Positions 1-9,307 of a stretch of 64,000 nucleotides of DNA are shown here, one piece after another. The stretch is from contig NZ_JAGKJI010000001.1 in the NCBI RefSeq assembly GCF_020329485.1, positions 62,001 to 126,000 on the forward strand, read 5' to 3'. The DNA is from Bradyrhizobium cenepequi (GTDB taxonomy: Bacteria; Pseudomonadota; Alphaproteobacteria; Rhizobiales; Xanthobacteraceae). Within the stretch, counting starts at the first letter, position 1, and every line of letters starts with the position of its first letter. The position numbers and the translations under genes are program-made. The notes below the pieces were generated by a model. It was not told where the DNA came from, searched no databases, and saw only the letters and a list, made by a program, of their open reading frames with translations.

Positions 1-4
1 GCAC

Positions 5-1663
5 TCATCCCACCGCTTTCGCGGCGGCGCGTCCCGCATTTCGTCCCGAGAACAGGCAGCCGCCCAGAAAAGTCCCCTCCAGCGAACGATAGCCGTGCAT
101 GCCGCCGCCACCGAAGCCCGCGGCTTCCCCGACGGCGTAGAGTCCCCTGATGATCTGGCCGTCATGGCCGAACACGCGCGAATCGAGATCGGTCTCGAAT
201 CCGCCGAGTGTCTTGCGGGTGAGGATATTGAGCTTCACCGCGATCAGTGGTCCGTGCGCGGGATCGAGGATACGATGCGGCGCAGCGGTGCGGATCAGGC
301 GATCGCCGATATATTTGCGCGCATTGTGCAGGTTCATCACCTGCGCATCCTTCACGTAAGCGTTGGCGATCTCCCGGTCGCGCGCCTCGATCTGCATTCG
401 AATGTAATCGAGTTTCAGCAGATTGTCGCCGGAAAGCTGGTTCATCGCCGCGACCAGATCCTCGAGCCTGTCGCGCACGATGAAGTCGACGCCGTTTTTC
501 TTGAACGCTTCCACCGGCGCCGGCGCGCCCTTGTTGGTGGCGCGCTTGATCGTCATGCGCCAGCTCTTGCCGGTGAGGTCAGGATTCTGCTCCGAGCCAG
601 AGAGCGCGAACTCCTTCTTGATGATGCTTTGCGTCAGGATGAACCAGGAATAATCATAGCCAGTGCTCATGATGTATTGCAGTTGCCCGAGCGTGTCGGA
701 GCCCGGAAACAGCGGCGCCGGCAATCGTGTGCCGGTTGCATCGAACCACATCGACGATGGCCCCGGCAGGATGCGGATGCCGTGCTTCGGCCAGATCGGC
801 GACCAGTTCTGGATGCCCTCGACGTAATGCCACATCCGGTCGCGGTTGATCAGCCGCGCACCGATCGCCTCGGTGATGCCGATCATGCGGCCGTCGACAT
901 GTTCGGGCACGCCGGAGATCATGCGCTGCGGCGCCTCGCCCAATCGCCTCGGCCAGTTCTGCCGCACCAGGTCATGATTGCCGCCGATGCCGCCGGACGC
1001 CACGATCACGGCTTGTGCGCGAAGCGAGAATTCGCCGACCACGTTGCGCGAGGAGCTTTTGCCGCGCTCCACATTGGTCGGCTCGAGGATCGCGCCCGTG
1101 ACGCCGTCGACGGCGCCGTCCGTCAGTGACAGCGCATCGACGCGATGGCGGAATTTAAAGATCAGCCTGCCGCTATTCTCGGCCTCCCGCGCGCGGCGCG
1201 CGAAGGGTTCGACGATGCCGGGCCCGGTGCCCCAGGTGACGTGAAAGCGCGGCACCGAATTGCCATGGCCCATCGCGTCGTAGCCGCCGCGTTCGGCCCA
1301 GCCGACGATCGGAAATAGCCGATGGCCTATCGCGCGCAGCCAATCGCGCTTCTCGGTGGCGGCGAACGCGACGTAAGCTTCCGCCCAGCGCCGCGGCCAG
1401 TGGTCTTCGTCGCGATTGAAGCCCGCCGCTCCCATCCAATCTTGCAGCGCAAGCTCGTGAGAGTCCTTGATGCCGAGCCGGCGCTGCTCGGGCGAGTCGA
1501 CCAGGAATAATCCGCCGAACGACCAGAACGCCTGGCCGCCGAGCGATTGTTCCCCTTCCTGCTCGACCACGATGACGCGTTTTCCGGCATCGGCAATCTC
1601 TGTGGCGGCAACAAGGCCCGCCAAACCCGCGCCGACCACAATGACGTCTACATCCTCAGCCAC
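5..1663 (-). CDS. FAD-binding dehydrogenase (fumarate reductase/KsdD-like flavoprotein)
   Basis: Predicted 552-residue cytoplasmic flavoprotein of the FAD_binding_2 family, which includes fumarate reductase and ketosteroid dehydrogenase-like enzymes. The N-terminus has a Rossmann dinucleotide motif (VIVVGAGLAGLVAA) followed by the adenine-binding acidic end VVEQE. The C-terminus has the FAD-contacting GLYAVGEAAGFGGGGMHG segment typical of the family. I chose the GTG start at 1663 because GGAGG lies six bases upstream; an upstream in-frame ATG at 1762 would add 33 residues of non-conserved sequence. The substrate cannot be told from sequence. It is transcribed alone and its 3' end lies at the window edge but is complete (TGA). 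Confidence 0.85.
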   Translation of the reverse strand: MAEDVDVIVVGAGLAGLVAATEIADAGKRVIVVEQEGEQSLGGQAFWSFGGLFLVDSPEQRRLGIKDSHELALQDWMGAAGFNRDEDHWPRRWAEAYVAFAATEKRDWLRAIGHRLFPIVGWAERGGYDAMGHGNSVPRFHVTWGTGPGIVEPFARRAREAENSGRLIFKFRHRVDALSLTDGAVDGVTGAILEPTNVERGKSSSRNVVGEFSLRAQAVIVASGGIGGNHDLVRQNWPRRLGEAPQRMISGVPEHVDGRMIGITEAIGARLINRDRMWHYVEGIQNWSPIWPKHGIRILPGPSSMWFDATGTRLPAPLFPGSDTLGQLQYIMSTGYDYSWFILTQSIIKKEFALSGSEQNPDLTGKSWRMTIKRATNKGAPAPVEAFKKNGVDFIVRDRLEDLVAAMNQLSGDNLLKLDYIRMQIEARDREIANAYVKDAQVMNLHNARKYIGDRLIRTAAPHRILDPAHGPLIAVKLNILTRKTLGGFETDLDSRVFGHDGQIIRGLYAVGEAAGFGGGGMHGYRSLEGTFLGGCLFSGRNAGRAAAKAVG

Positions 1664-1940
1664 TTCTTTCCTCCCGCGAGTTCCCTGTGAATGACACCTG
1701 CGCGTTCGTGCGCAGTCAACGGCAATGGAGCCTGCTTGTGGGCGGCCGTCCCGCAAGGACACGGTAAGGTTGTTCCAGTTCGGGACCTTTCATCCGCAAA
1801 GTGCAGCGCGCGCGCAACACTGGATTTGAATTTGTTTTGATCGACTAACGACGGCTGGACAAAAATCGAGTCCCGCAACACGCTGGCCAAAGTCTTGCAT
1901 CACTAAGACCAACAGATTCGATATTCGACTGGGGCAGGCC

Positions 1941-2405
1941 ATGAAGTTGATGACGGGGTTGCTCGCGGCGGTTCTCCTGCTGGCGGGTATGGGGGTTTCG
2001 CATGCTGTAGTGCGGATCGCCGACGATCGCGGCGGCAGGATCGGCACCTATGTTGACAGGTATCAAAGCCTTCGCAGTTCCGGCGAAACCGTCATCATCG
2101 ACGGTCTCTGCGCGTCGGCCTGCACCATCGTTCTCGGTGCGGTTCCGCATGATCGGATCTGCGTCACCTCGCATGCCAATCTCGGTTTCCACGCCGCATG
2201 GGATTTCGCCGCCAACGGCCGCGTCGTGACCAATCCCGAAGCGACGCAGATGCTGTATTCGATGTACCCGGCCCCGATCCGCCGCTGGATCGCCTCGCGC
2301 GGCGGCCTTACCCCGCGGATGATCTTCCTGCGCGGCAGGGCCCTGCAGGCCATGTTCAGGCCCTGCTACCTCGACGCCCAGGCCTCCGCCAACCGGCCGC
2401 GCTAA
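1941..2405 (+). CDS. Small secreted ClpP/COG3904-like hypothetical protein
   Basis: This 154-residue protein begins with a clear Sec signal peptide (MKLMTGLLAAVLLLAGMGVSHA). The mature part resembles the small periplasmic COG3904-type proteins with a degenerate ClpP/crotonase fold. The segment VIIDGLCASACTIVLG (Ser59 followed by Ala-Cys-Thr) corresponds to the serine turn in that group, and His84 lies in the following LGFHAAW segment. Whether it is a protease is unknown. A GGGGCAGG ribosome site precedes the ATG. A strong hairpin follows the stop codon. Confidence 0.7.
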   Translation: MKLMTGLLAAVLLLAGMGVSHAVVRIADDRGGRIGTYVDRYQSLRSSGETVIIDGLCASACTIVLGAVPHDRICVTSHANLGFHAAWDFAANGRVVTNPEATQMLYSMYPAPIRRWIASRGGLTPRMIFLRGRALQAMFRPCYLDAQASANRPR

Positions 2406-2410
2406 AGGTT

Positions 2411-2439
2411 GGCGCTCCCGCTCTCCTTGCGGGAGCGCC
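2411..2439 (+). terminator. Hairpin terminator after the small secreted protein
   Basis: A perfect 10-bp stem (ggcgctcccg / cgggagcgcc) with a 9-nt loop starts six bases after the stop codon of the preceding gene. There is no long T tract, so it may act as an mRNA-stabilising end rather than a classic intrinsic terminator. Confidence 0.6.
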
Positions 2440-2532
2440 GTAGCCCGGGTGGAGCGGAACGCGCAACCCAGGACAACTGCGTCACATTTGCGAGCTGCCC
2501 CGGGTTACGCTGGCGCGCTCCACCCGGGCTGC
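2440..2532. repeat. Palindromic dispersed repeat (GTAGCCCGGGTGGAGCG family)
   Basis: Inverted arms gtagcccgggtggagcg (2440-2456) and cgctccacccgggctgc (2516-2532) flank a central segment. A shorter relative with the core tagcccgga occurs at 38309-38345. This is a REP-like intergenic element, not coding. Confidence 0.6.
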
Positions 2533-2699
2533 GGTAATCCACGAGGGTCTGAGTCAGACCTCATCCTGAGGGGCCGCGAAGCTGCCGTCTCGCAGGATGA
2601 AGCCCCCCGCTAGCGCCACTTGTTTTTTCTCCGCACGATGTGACGGCGCGTCGCAGCATTGCGCTTGCCGGCTGGCGGAACCAGGCTTATTTCAAGCAT

Positions 2700-2894
2700 A
2701 TGGTTCAGCCGGTTTCTGCCTCGCATGGAATGACCGCGCCGGCCCCGAGACAGGGCAAGGTGGCCTCTGCCATCGCCTGGGGGGCCGCGGGCCTGGGCGC
2801 GCTCGTGGTGCTGGGCGCGGGCGCGCTCTGGTTCCATTACGGCACCGCGGTGTTCTTCGAGACCATCGCAGCCGGCGTCTCGGCCTGTTTCTGA
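2700..2894 (+). CDS. Small single-span membrane protein upstream of SCO gene
   Basis: A 64-residue ORF with a soluble N-terminus and one transmembrane segment (about residues 24-44, VASAIAWGAAGLGALVVLGAG region), ending AAGVSACF. The stop lies 21 bases before the SCO gene in the same direction, so co-transcription is likely. I chose ATG 2700. An in-frame GTG at 2640 would extend it by 20 residues and ATG 2730 would shorten it; none has a convincing Shine-Dalgarno site. Function is unknown. It could be a membrane-assembly companion of SCO, which is inference from position only. Confidence 0.5.
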   Translation: MVQPVSASHGMTAPAPRQGKVASAIAWGAAGLGALVVLGAGALWFHYGTAVFFETIAAGVSACF

Positions 2895-2915
2895 TCCAAC
2901 AAGAGGAATTTTTTC

Positions 2916-3506
2916 ATGGATCGGACCACTCGCCCGCTCGTGATCGTAGCCGCCTTCGCCGGCAGCCTGGCGGTTGGGCTCTTGCTGTTGTTCTGGACCA
3001 TGGGCGGCCTGCGCAGCATGACCGCGCCGTCGGCGATCGGCGGCCCGTTCCAGCTCACCGACCAGGCGGGCCAGACCGTCACCGACAAAAGCCTGAAGGG
3101 CAAGCCGACCCTGATCTTCTTCGGTTTCACCCATTGCCCCGACGTCTGCCCGACCTCGCTGTTTGAGATATCCGAAGTGCTGCGGGCCATGGGCAAGGAT
3201 GCCGACAAGGTGAACGCCTATTTCGTCTCCGTCGATCCGGAGCGCGACACCGCAGCGGCGATGAAGGACTATCTCTCCAGCTTCGACCCGCATTTGAAGG
3301 GCCTCACTGGCAATCCTGAAACCATCGCCAAGGTGCTGTCGGCCTACCGCGTCTATGCCAAGAAGGTCCCGCTGAAAGACGGCGACTACACCATGGACCA
3401 TACCGCGCTGATCTATTTGATGGACCGCGACGGTAAGTTCGTGTCGCCCTTCAACCTGAAGCGCTCGCCGGAAGAGGCCGCGGCCGACCTGAAGCGCTAT
3501 CTCTAG
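2916..3506 (+). CDS. SCO1/SenC family copper chaperone
   Basis: This 196-residue membrane-anchored thioredoxin-fold protein has an N-terminal transmembrane anchor (residues 8-28). It carries the copper-binding set of the SCO family: Cys74 and Cys78 in FTHCPDVCPTS, and His162 in MDHTALIYLMD. SCO proteins deliver copper to, or reduce, the CuA site of cytochrome c oxidase subunit II on the periplasmic side of the membrane. A strong AAGAGGAA ribosome site precedes ATG 2916. No oxidase genes are adjacent, so the target oxidase must be encoded elsewhere. Confidence 0.93.
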   Translation: MDRTTRPLVIVAAFAGSLAVGLLLLFWTMGGLRSMTAPSAIGGPFQLTDQAGQTVTDKSLKGKPTLIFFGFTHCPDVCPTSLFEISEVLRAMGKDADKVNAYFVSVDPERDTAAAMKDYLSSFDPHLKGLTGNPETIAKVLSAYRVYAKKVPLKDGDYTMDHTALIYLMDRDGKFVSPFNLKRSPEEAAADLKRYL

Positions 3507-3579
3507 CTCCCCAATAGGCCCTCGCATCGTGCCCCGTGTGATCTATAAGACGATCTAATTCCGCAACATTTCCGGCCAC

Positions 3580-4500
3580 ATGCCCGATCAGATCGCCAAG
3601 CTCGACATCTCCCGTGCTATCCGCGCCATGGCCGGATGGCTGGTCGTCGCGGTGCTGGTCGCCTGTAGCGGTGTGGCGATCGCGCAGATCCCACAGCCGC
3701 AAACGCCGTCGCCAAAACCGCCTGTCGAAGCCGCCCCGCAGGCGGTGCCCGGTTTCTGGGATCCACGGCGGCGGCCGGAGCGGCCGGATCTGTCGCGCAT
3801 CACCGTGATCCGCTTCCTGACCGAAACTGATTATCCGCCGTTCAACTTCACAGGCCCCGACGGCAACCCGGCCGGCTTCAATGTCGATCTGGCGCGCGCG
3901 ATCTGCGACGAGATCAAGGTCACCTGCACCGTCCAGATGCGCCGCTTTGAGACGCTGGTGGATGCGCTCGCCACCAACCGGGGCGACGCCATCATCGCCT
4001 CGATGGCGGTGACGCCGCAATTGCGCACAAGGGTGGATTTCTCCGATCCCTATTACCGCGCGCCGGCCCGCTTCGTGTCGCGGCGCGACGCCGTGATGCC
4101 GGAAGTGCGGCCGGAATATCTCGAAGGCAAGAAGGTCGGCGTCATCGGCGGCACCGCGCATGAAGCCTATCTGAAGGCGATGTTCACCGACGCCGAGCTC
4201 CATACCTATCCCAATGACGACGCGCTCAGGCAGGCGCTTCGCCGGGGCGAGGTCGATTTCATCTTCGGCGACGCGATCTCGCTGGCGTTCTGGATCAACG
4301 GCACCGACGCCGCCGAATGCTGCGCCTTCTCCGGCGGCTCCTTCGTCGAGAGCCGTTTTTTCGGTGAGGGCATCGGCATTGCCGTGCGCAAGGGCAACGA
4401 CCTGCTGCGGCAGGCGTTGAACTGGGCGTTGTTCCGAATCTGGGAAAAAGGCCGCTACACCGACCTGTGGCTGCGCTATTTCTCCGTCAGCCCGTTTTAG
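3580..4500 (+). CDS. Periplasmic amino-acid-type ABC substrate-binding protein
   Basis: This 306-residue protein has a signal or anchor sequence (about residues 14-36, ending VAIAQ), a proline-rich linker, then a type II periplasmic binding fold of the SBP_bac_3 family. Typical signatures are FLTETDYPPFNFTGPDG, the AGFNVDLARAICDE segment, and ASMAVTPQLRTRVDFSDPYY. Family members bind polar amino acids or related small molecules. No permease or ATPase genes flank it, so it may be an orphan binding protein or a sensor-type periplasmic domain. Confidence 0.88.
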   Translation: MPDQIAKLDISRAIRAMAGWLVVAVLVACSGVAIAQIPQPQTPSPKPPVEAAPQAVPGFWDPRRRPERPDLSRITVIRFLTETDYPPFNFTGPDGNPAGFNVDLARAICDEIKVTCTVQMRRFETLVDALATNRGDAIIASMAVTPQLRTRVDFSDPYYRAPARFVSRRDAVMPEVRPEYLEGKKVGVIGGTAHEAYLKAMFTDAELHTYPNDDALRQALRRGEVDFIFGDAISLAFWINGTDAAECCAFSGGSFVESRFFGEGIGIAVRKGNDLLRQALNWALFRIWEKGRYTDLWLRYFSVSPF

Positions 4501-4509
4501 GAACGGATT

Positions 4510-4740
4510 TGTAGGATGGACAAAGCGTAGCGTGCCCACCATCACGAGCGGAGCGTGAAGGTGGCACGGCGCTAAAGTGCGCCTTTGCCCACACTACGCT
4601 TCTTCGCCGCCACTTCTCGTCACTGAGTTGGGACCGGCGTGTAAGGCGACTGCGTCCGCCGTAGCTTCAGCGGAGGCGGAAGCAATCCATGCTTCAGCAA
4701 GCGGAGAAATGGATTACTTCGCTTCGCTCGCAATGACGGT
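4510..4740. repeat. Degenerate dispersed intergenic repeat
   Basis: The segment aaagcgtagcgtgcccacca (from 4521) is closely related to aaagcgcagcgcgcccacca near 6585, so at least two copies flank lysK. A second short tract (attacttcgcttcgctcgca near 4712) is a typical non-coding repeat in related genomes. No coding sequence is visible. Confidence 0.45.
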
Positions 4741-4787
4741 TATGCTATCAAACCGGCCGTTTTTCTGGCCTCGGAGAAAGTCGTTTA

Positions 4788-6428
4788 ATGTCCGTGATTG
4801 ACCTCGCCGCAAGCCCGAGCGACCTGCGTGCGCTCGCCGAACAATCCAACGCCTGGCCGTTCGAGCAGGCGAAAGCGATTGTCGCGCGGCTGGAAAAAAA
4901 TCCGAAGGACGAGGTGCTGTTCGAGACCGGCTATGGCCCGTCCGGCCTGCCCCATATCGGCACCTTCGGTGAGGTGGCGCGCACCACCATGGTGCGCCAC
5001 GCGTTCCGCGTGCTCACCGAGGACAAGATCAAGACACGCCTGCTCGCCTTCTCCGACGACATGGACGGCCTGCGCAAGGTGCCGGACAATGTCCCGAACA
5101 AGGAACTGCTGGAGCAGCACCTCGGCAAGCCGCTGACGAAGGTGCCCGATCCCTTCGGCACCCATCCGAGCTTCGGCGAGCACAACAATGCGCGGCTGCG
5201 CGCCTTCCTCGACCAGTTCGGTTTCGACTACGAATTCGTCAGTTCGACCGACTACTACACGTCGGGCCGCTTCGATGCCGCGCTGCTGCGGATGCTGGAG
5301 CGGATCGAGAAGGTGATGGCGATCATGCTGCCCTCCCTCCGCGAGGAGCGCGCCGCGAGCTATTCGCCGTTCCTTCCCATCTGCCCGCGCAGCGGGCTCG
5401 TGCTCTATGTGCCGGTCACGGCGCATGACGCCAAGGCCGGCACCATCTCCTATGAAGACCCCGAGACGAAGGAGACCGTCACGGTCCCCGTCACCGGCGG
5501 CCGCTGCAAACTGCAGTGGAAGCCGGACTGGGCGATGCGCTGGTATGCGCTCGGCGTCGACTATGAGATGGCCGGCAAGGATCTGATCGATTCGGTGAAG
5601 CTGTCGGGCAAGATCTGTTCGGCACTCGGCGGCACACCGCCGGAGGGCTTCAACTACGAGCTCTTCCTCGATGAGAAGGGCCAGAAGATCTCGAAGTCGA
5701 AGGGCAACGGCCTCACCATAGACGAATGGCTGCGCTACGCCTCGCCGGAATCGCTGTCGCTGTTCATGTACCGCGAACCGAAGGCGGCCAAGCGGCTATA
5801 CTTCGACGTGATCCCGCGCAATGTCGATGAATATCAGCAGTTCATCGACGCCTTTCCGCGCCAGGAAGCCCGGCAGCAATTGCAGAATCCGGTCTGGCAC
5901 ATCCACTCCGGCCATCCGCCGAAGGTGGACATGCCCGTCACCTTCCAGCTTCTCTTGACGCTGGTGTCCTCGTCGAATGCGGAGAACGCCGAGACGCTGT
6001 GGGGCTTCATCGGCCGCTATCGTCCAGGCGTGACGCCAAAGACGCATCCGAAGCTGGATGCGATGGTCGGCTATGCCATCAATTACTACCGCGATTTCGT
6101 CGCGCCCGGAAAGCAATTCCGCGAGCCGACCGAGAGCGAGCGCGCGGCGCTGCAGGACCTGCGCGATGCGCTGTCCAATATGCCGGCGGACTCGACCGCG
6201 GAGGACATCCAGAACGTGGTCTACGAGATCGGCCGCCGCGAGCCGTTCCTCGATCCCGTGAAGAAGGGCAAGGCCGGCCGGCCCGGCGTCTCGCTCGACT
6301 GGTTCAACATGCTCTACCAGGTCCTGCTCGGCCAGGAGAAGGGCCCGCGCTTCGGCTCCTTCGTCGCGGTCTACGGCATCCAGAACGCCGTCAACATGAT
6401 CGACGGCGCGCTCGCGCGATCTTCGTAG
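4788..6428 (+). CDS. lysK: Class I lysyl-tRNA synthetase
   Basis: This 546-residue enzyme charges tRNA-Lys in the cytoplasm. It is the archaeal/spirochaete/alphaproteobacterial class I form, not the usual bacterial class II LysRS. The class I HIGH motif appears as PHIGT (residues 55-59) within [16 protein letters not shown]. The KMSKS motif appears as KISKS (300-304) followed by KGNG. The N-terminal WPFEQAKAI segment also fits. The length matches the family. ATG 4788 is preceded by CGGAGAAAG. It is transcribed alone between repeat-containing spacers. Lys-specific class I identity is based on the overall pattern, which I regard as secure. Confidence 0.95.
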   Translation: MSVIDLAASPSDLRALAEQSNAWPFEQAKAIVARLEKNPKDEVLFETGYGPSGLPHIGTFGEVARTTMVRHAFRVLTEDKIKTRLLAFSDDMDGLRKVPDNVPNKELLEQHLGKPLTKVPDPFGTHPSFGEHNNARLRAFLDQFGFDYEFVSSTDYYTSGRFDAALLRMLERIEKVMAIMLPSLREERAASYSPFLPICPRSGLVLYVPVTAHDAKAGTISYEDPETKETVTVPVTGGRCKLQWKPDWAMRWYALGVDYEMAGKDLIDSVKLSGKICSALGGTPPEGFNYELFLDEKGQKISKSKGNGLTIDEWLRYASPESLSLFMYREPKAAKRLYFDVIPRNVDEYQQFIDAFPRQEARQQLQNPVWHIHSGHPPKVDMPVTFQLLLTLVSSSNAENAETLWGFIGRYRPGVTPKTHPKLDAMVGYAINYYRDFVAPGKQFREPTESERAALQDLRDALSNMPADSTAEDIQNVVYEIGRREPFLDPVKKGKAGRPGVSLDWFNMLYQVLLGQEKGPRFGSFVAVYGIQNAVNMIDGALARSS

Positions 6429-6440
6429 CTTTCTCAATTC

Positions 6441-6526
6441 GTCATGCGCGGGCTTGACCCGCGCATCTATCCTGCTTCGCAAGACTCTTTTGGTCGATGG
6501 GTTGCCGGGTCAAGCCCGGCAATGAC
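6441..6526. repeat. Inverted intergenic repeat after lysK
   Basis: gtcatgcgcgggcttgaccc at the left and gggtcaagcccggcaatgac at the right form imperfect inverted arms. This is the widespread GTCATTGCCGGGCTTGACCC-type element of this bacterial group. It probably folds in the lysK transcript and may stabilise its 3' end. Confidence 0.5.
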
Positions 6527-6573
6527 GACACTGTTCGTGGCTCACCATCTATCTCGACCGCAGCACGTTGATG

Positions 6574-6608
6574 CGTAGGGTGGGCAAAGCGCAGCGCGCC
6601 CACCATCA
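6574..6608. repeat. Second copy of the short dispersed repeat
   Basis: gtgggcaaagcgcagcgcgc followed by ccaccatca matches the copy near 4517 with few substitutions. It lies between lysK and the carbonic anhydrase gene and is non-coding. Confidence 0.45.
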
Positions 6609-6650
6609 AGAGCAGAGCAAGAGGAGGTGGGCACCCAACTTACAGCTCAC

Positions 6651-7406
6651 TTAGACTGACTGCAGCACGTAGCGGCGATTATCCTTCTGCACAGGGCGCG
6701 CGTTCATCGGATAGAGCTTTGCGAAGGCCGCGACATCGGCCGCCGCAACCTGGATCGGGTCGGTCAGCACCAGCCATTCGACGGTCTCCGAGCACGGCGG
6801 CGTCGTCAATGAACCGGGGTAACGGTAGTAGCCGAGCTTCTTCGGCAACAGCGCGTTCGGATTGATGCTGCTGTCTGCCTTCACCGCCGGCCCTTCCTTG
6901 GCCGGCATGGTGGCGACGATCTTGCCAAAGGCCGGATTCGCCTTGCCTTCCGCCATCAGCACCCCGACGACGGCGAGCGCGCCGGAATCGGCGCGATGGA
7001 CGAAATGCGCCTCCATTGGAAAATTCTTGCCGCCGACCAGATGTTCGCTCGGCCGGTGGAAATGAACCTGCACCAGCTTGTAGGTGGTATCGCCGAGCTT
7101 GAGCGTAGAGCCCTCGGCGAAATTGAGCTGAATGGTGTGCCCGTTGTTGACGATGGTGTCCGCGGTCTTGCCCCAAGCAAGCTTCAGCGCCGGCAACTGT
7201 GATTTGATGGTTGAGCTAATATCGATGGGCGATTGCTGCGCTCCAACGGCGCACGCCTTGCTGGCAGTGTCGAGCTCGCCCCATTTGGCGGGCCCTGCCT
7301 CTCCCTCATAGCCCCAGTGTACACCTTCCGCGGCAAGGCCGGTGGTTGTGCAGAGCGGACAAACGGCCAGTCCGGCCAGTGCCTTCAGTAAATGTCGACG
7401 GTCCAA
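6651..7406 (-). CDS. Alpha-class carbonic anhydrase, Tat-exported
   Basis: Predicted 251-residue periplasmic zinc enzyme interconverting CO2 and bicarbonate. Counting from the TTG start at 7406, the zinc ligands are His115 and His117 (QVHFHRPSEH) and His134 (EAHFVH). The proton-relay/threonine region is GSLTTPPCSE, and Cys52 and Cys205 could form the conserved disulfide. The start is decided by a twin-arginine signal, DRRHLLKALAGLAV, directly after TTG, with GGGGGG six bases upstream. A longer form from TTG 7472 would bury that signal behind 22 residues. It is monocistronic. Confidence 0.88.
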   Translation of the reverse strand: MDRRHLLKALAGLAVCPLCTTTGLAAEGVHWGYEGEAGPAKWGELDTASKACAVGAQQSPIDISSTIKSQLPALKLAWGKTADTIVNNGHTIQLNFAEGSTLKLGDTTYKLVQVHFHRPSEHLVGGKNFPMEAHFVHRADSGALAVVGVLMAEGKANPAFGKIVATMPAKEGPAVKADSSINPNALLPKKLGYYRYPGSLTTPPCSETVEWLVLTDPIQVAAADVAAFAKLYPMNARPVQKDNRRYVLQSV

Positions 7407-7493
7407 GTGAGCCCCCCAGGGTTTGAAGAAGGGCTCCGCAATATCCGATTCCAGGTAAACGTGAGGTTGCAAATGATGGCGCGTAGCCCCACT

Positions 7494-8426
7494 CTACAGT
7501 TTGCTCGCATCGCGCAGCCCGTCACTGGTCGCGCGCAACAGCGTCAATAGCAGCCCGTTGAGCGGCGTCGCCACGCCATGTCGCTCGCCCACTGCGACGA
7601 TCGCGCCCGTGAGCGCGTCGGCTTCGAACGGGCGGCCGGCGAGACGATCGAAATACATCGAGGTGCCGGCGTCGGGTGGATAGGTCAAGAGCGTCGCCAG
7701 CGTTCGTTCGGCCTCATCCGGCGCCAGGCGAGCGCCATCGGCGCGACCGACGGCAACGGCCTCTTCAAGGATGGCAAGGCAGAGCGCCTTGACGTCTTCG
7801 CGCCGGAACACCGCCTGCCGCTGCAGCGTCAGCGCGGTGATCGGATTGGCGACCGCGTTGATCAACAGCTTTCGCCAGGCGCGCGTGGCGAAATCGTCGC
7901 TGCGCAGCACCCGCATATCAGTTCCTTCGAGCAAGGCTTCGAACGCCCGCCCGTCCACATCGTCCGTAACCGCAAATTCATATTCGCCTGCACGTCGGAA
8001 ACGAACGTGGTCCGGCGCCAATCGCTCGCCGTTGTAATAGACAAGAGTGGGAACGATGGTCGCATGCCCGACCAGCGGCGCCAGTCGCTCCCTGTGCCCG
8101 ATGCCGTTCTGCAGGACCGCGACGCGCGTGCCGGCGTGGCAGAGTCTTGCCAGCCAGGGCGTGCTTGAGGCGGTGTCCTGCGCCTTGGTGCACAACAGCA
8201 CCCAGTCCACCGGCGTGGCATGCTGCGGATCGGTCAAGGCGCGAAGCGGAACATCGATTGTGCCTTCGGCACGCTCGACCATGAGGCGATCGAGCGGCCG
8301 CCTGACGCAGGCGATCACCTCGTGCCGGTCGGCGGCGCGCAGGAGGCCTGCGATGATACCGCCGATGCTTCCAAGCCCGACGACAGCAATGGTCTTGCGA
8401 TCCGGGTTTTCAGTGCTCGGTGGCAT
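7494..8426 (-). CDS. 2-dehydropantoate 2-reductase family oxidoreductase
   Basis: This 310-residue protein has an N-terminal NADP Rossmann motif (IAVVGLGSIGGIIAGLL) and the ketopantoate reductase signature pieces KAQDT, LQNGIGHRERL and KLLINAVANPITALTL (catalytic Lys and Asn-Pro-Ile-Thr). The family reduces ketopantoate in coenzyme A synthesis, but many paralogues act on other 2-keto acids and the gene is not next to other pantothenate genes, so I do not assign panE. The start at ATG 8426 (MPPSTENPD) gives normal family length; the ORF could extend 30 residues upstream. Confidence 0.85.
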   Translation of the reverse strand: MPPSTENPDRKTIAVVGLGSIGGIIAGLLRAADRHEVIACVRRPLDRLMVERAEGTIDVPLRALTDPQHATPVDWVLLCTKAQDTASSTPWLARLCHAGTRVAVLQNGIGHRERLAPLVGHATIVPTLVYYNGERLAPDHVRFRRAGEYEFAVTDDVDGRAFEALLEGTDMRVLRSDDFATRAWRKLLINAVANPITALTLQRQAVFRREDVKALCLAILEEAVAVGRADGARLAPDEAERTLATLLTYPPDAGTSMYFDRLAGRPFEADALTGAIVAVGERHGVATPLNGLLLTLLRATSDGLRDASKL

Positions 8427-8594
8427 TCGCTGGATACCTTTGACGCTTCTGTAGGACGGCTCCGCTGCCAGGGGAGCGGCTTCCCCTGTTCGGCGCGCCA
8501 TCCCAAGGAATTGCACTCGGCCAATTCGCCGGCCGTTCTTCGCAATGCATCATCACACAATTGCGGGCTCGAGTGCAAAGGGACCGCCGCCGCC

Positions 8595-9206
8595 TCAACT
8601 AGTTTTCCGAAAGGACTCCAGTACCGTCGCCAGGATCTTCTGACCGCTCTTGCGAACCTTTTTCGGGTCGTCCGAGTGCGGCAGCAAGAGTCCGATCTTG
8701 CAGATCATGGCGTCGATCATCCGGCTGAGGAGATCAACGTCCTCAACATCCAGTTCGCCATCGCGCTTCAACGCGCGCAGCGTCGCGATCAGGAGCGCCG
8801 TCGGATAGATTTCTTCGATCTCGCGATAGCGTGCGTCTCCTAGCACGGCCTGTGCTTCCTGGATCACGATGCGCGCGTAGTCCTGCTCCTCACAGGCGTC
8901 CAGATAGGCTTCGATGCCGGCGCTCAGGCGGTCCCATATCTTGCGCTCGCTCCGCGCCGCCGCTTCGATTCTCGCCGCAGCCTCCTTCTGCATGGCAACC
9001 ACGACGGCATCGAACAGCGCCTTCTTGTCCTCGAAATGGTGGTAGAACGCGCCGCGCGTCACCCGCGCTGCCCGCGAGATCGCTTCCATTCCCGCGGCCT
9101 GAAAGCCGTTCTTTGCAAACGCGTCCCGGCCGGCATCGAGCAGCGCCTGCCTTGTGGCCTCGCTGTACTCTTCCCGACGGCTTTTCGGAGAATTCTTCGC
9201 CCGCAT
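8595..9206 (-). CDS. TetR/AcrR family transcriptional regulator
   Basis: This 203-residue repressor-type protein has an N-terminal TetR helix-turn-helix at about residues 15-60 (ATRQALLDAGRDAFAKNGF through RVTRGAFYHHFEDKKALF). The C-terminal helical part is the ligand/dimer domain. It is divergent from the SnoaL-like gene at 9308. The perfect palindrome at 9252-9268 between them is the probable operator, so the protein likely represses both directions and responds to an unknown ligand related to the adjacent genes. ATG 9206 is chosen over 9245 because the conserved region begins just after it. Confidence 0.9.
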   Translation of the reverse strand: MRAKNSPKSRREEYSEATRQALLDAGRDAFAKNGFQAAGMEAISRAARVTRGAFYHHFEDKKALFDAVVVAMQKEAAARIEAAARSERKIWDRLSAGIEAYLDACEEQDYARIVIQEAQAVLGDARYREIEEIYPTALLIATLRALKRDGELDVEDVDLLSRMIDAMICKIGLLLPHSDDPKKVRKSGQKILATVLESFRKTS

Positions 9207-9251
9207 CGCGCACAACCTATCGCTTGACCGGCATCTATCAAACATCGTATA

Positions 9252-9268
9252 ACATACATAATGTATGT
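9252..9268. promoter_or_regulatory. Palindromic operator candidate between tetR and SnoaL-like gene
   Basis: acatacataatgtatgt is a perfect 8-1-8 palindrome in the 101-bp divergent spacer. The size and position are as expected for a TetR-family operator, and it would overlap divergent promoters (TATAAC at 9248-9253). Confidence 0.6.
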
Positions 9269-9307
9269 ATTAGACAGTCCGTATGTGTAAAAGGGAGAGG
9301 TAGGTAG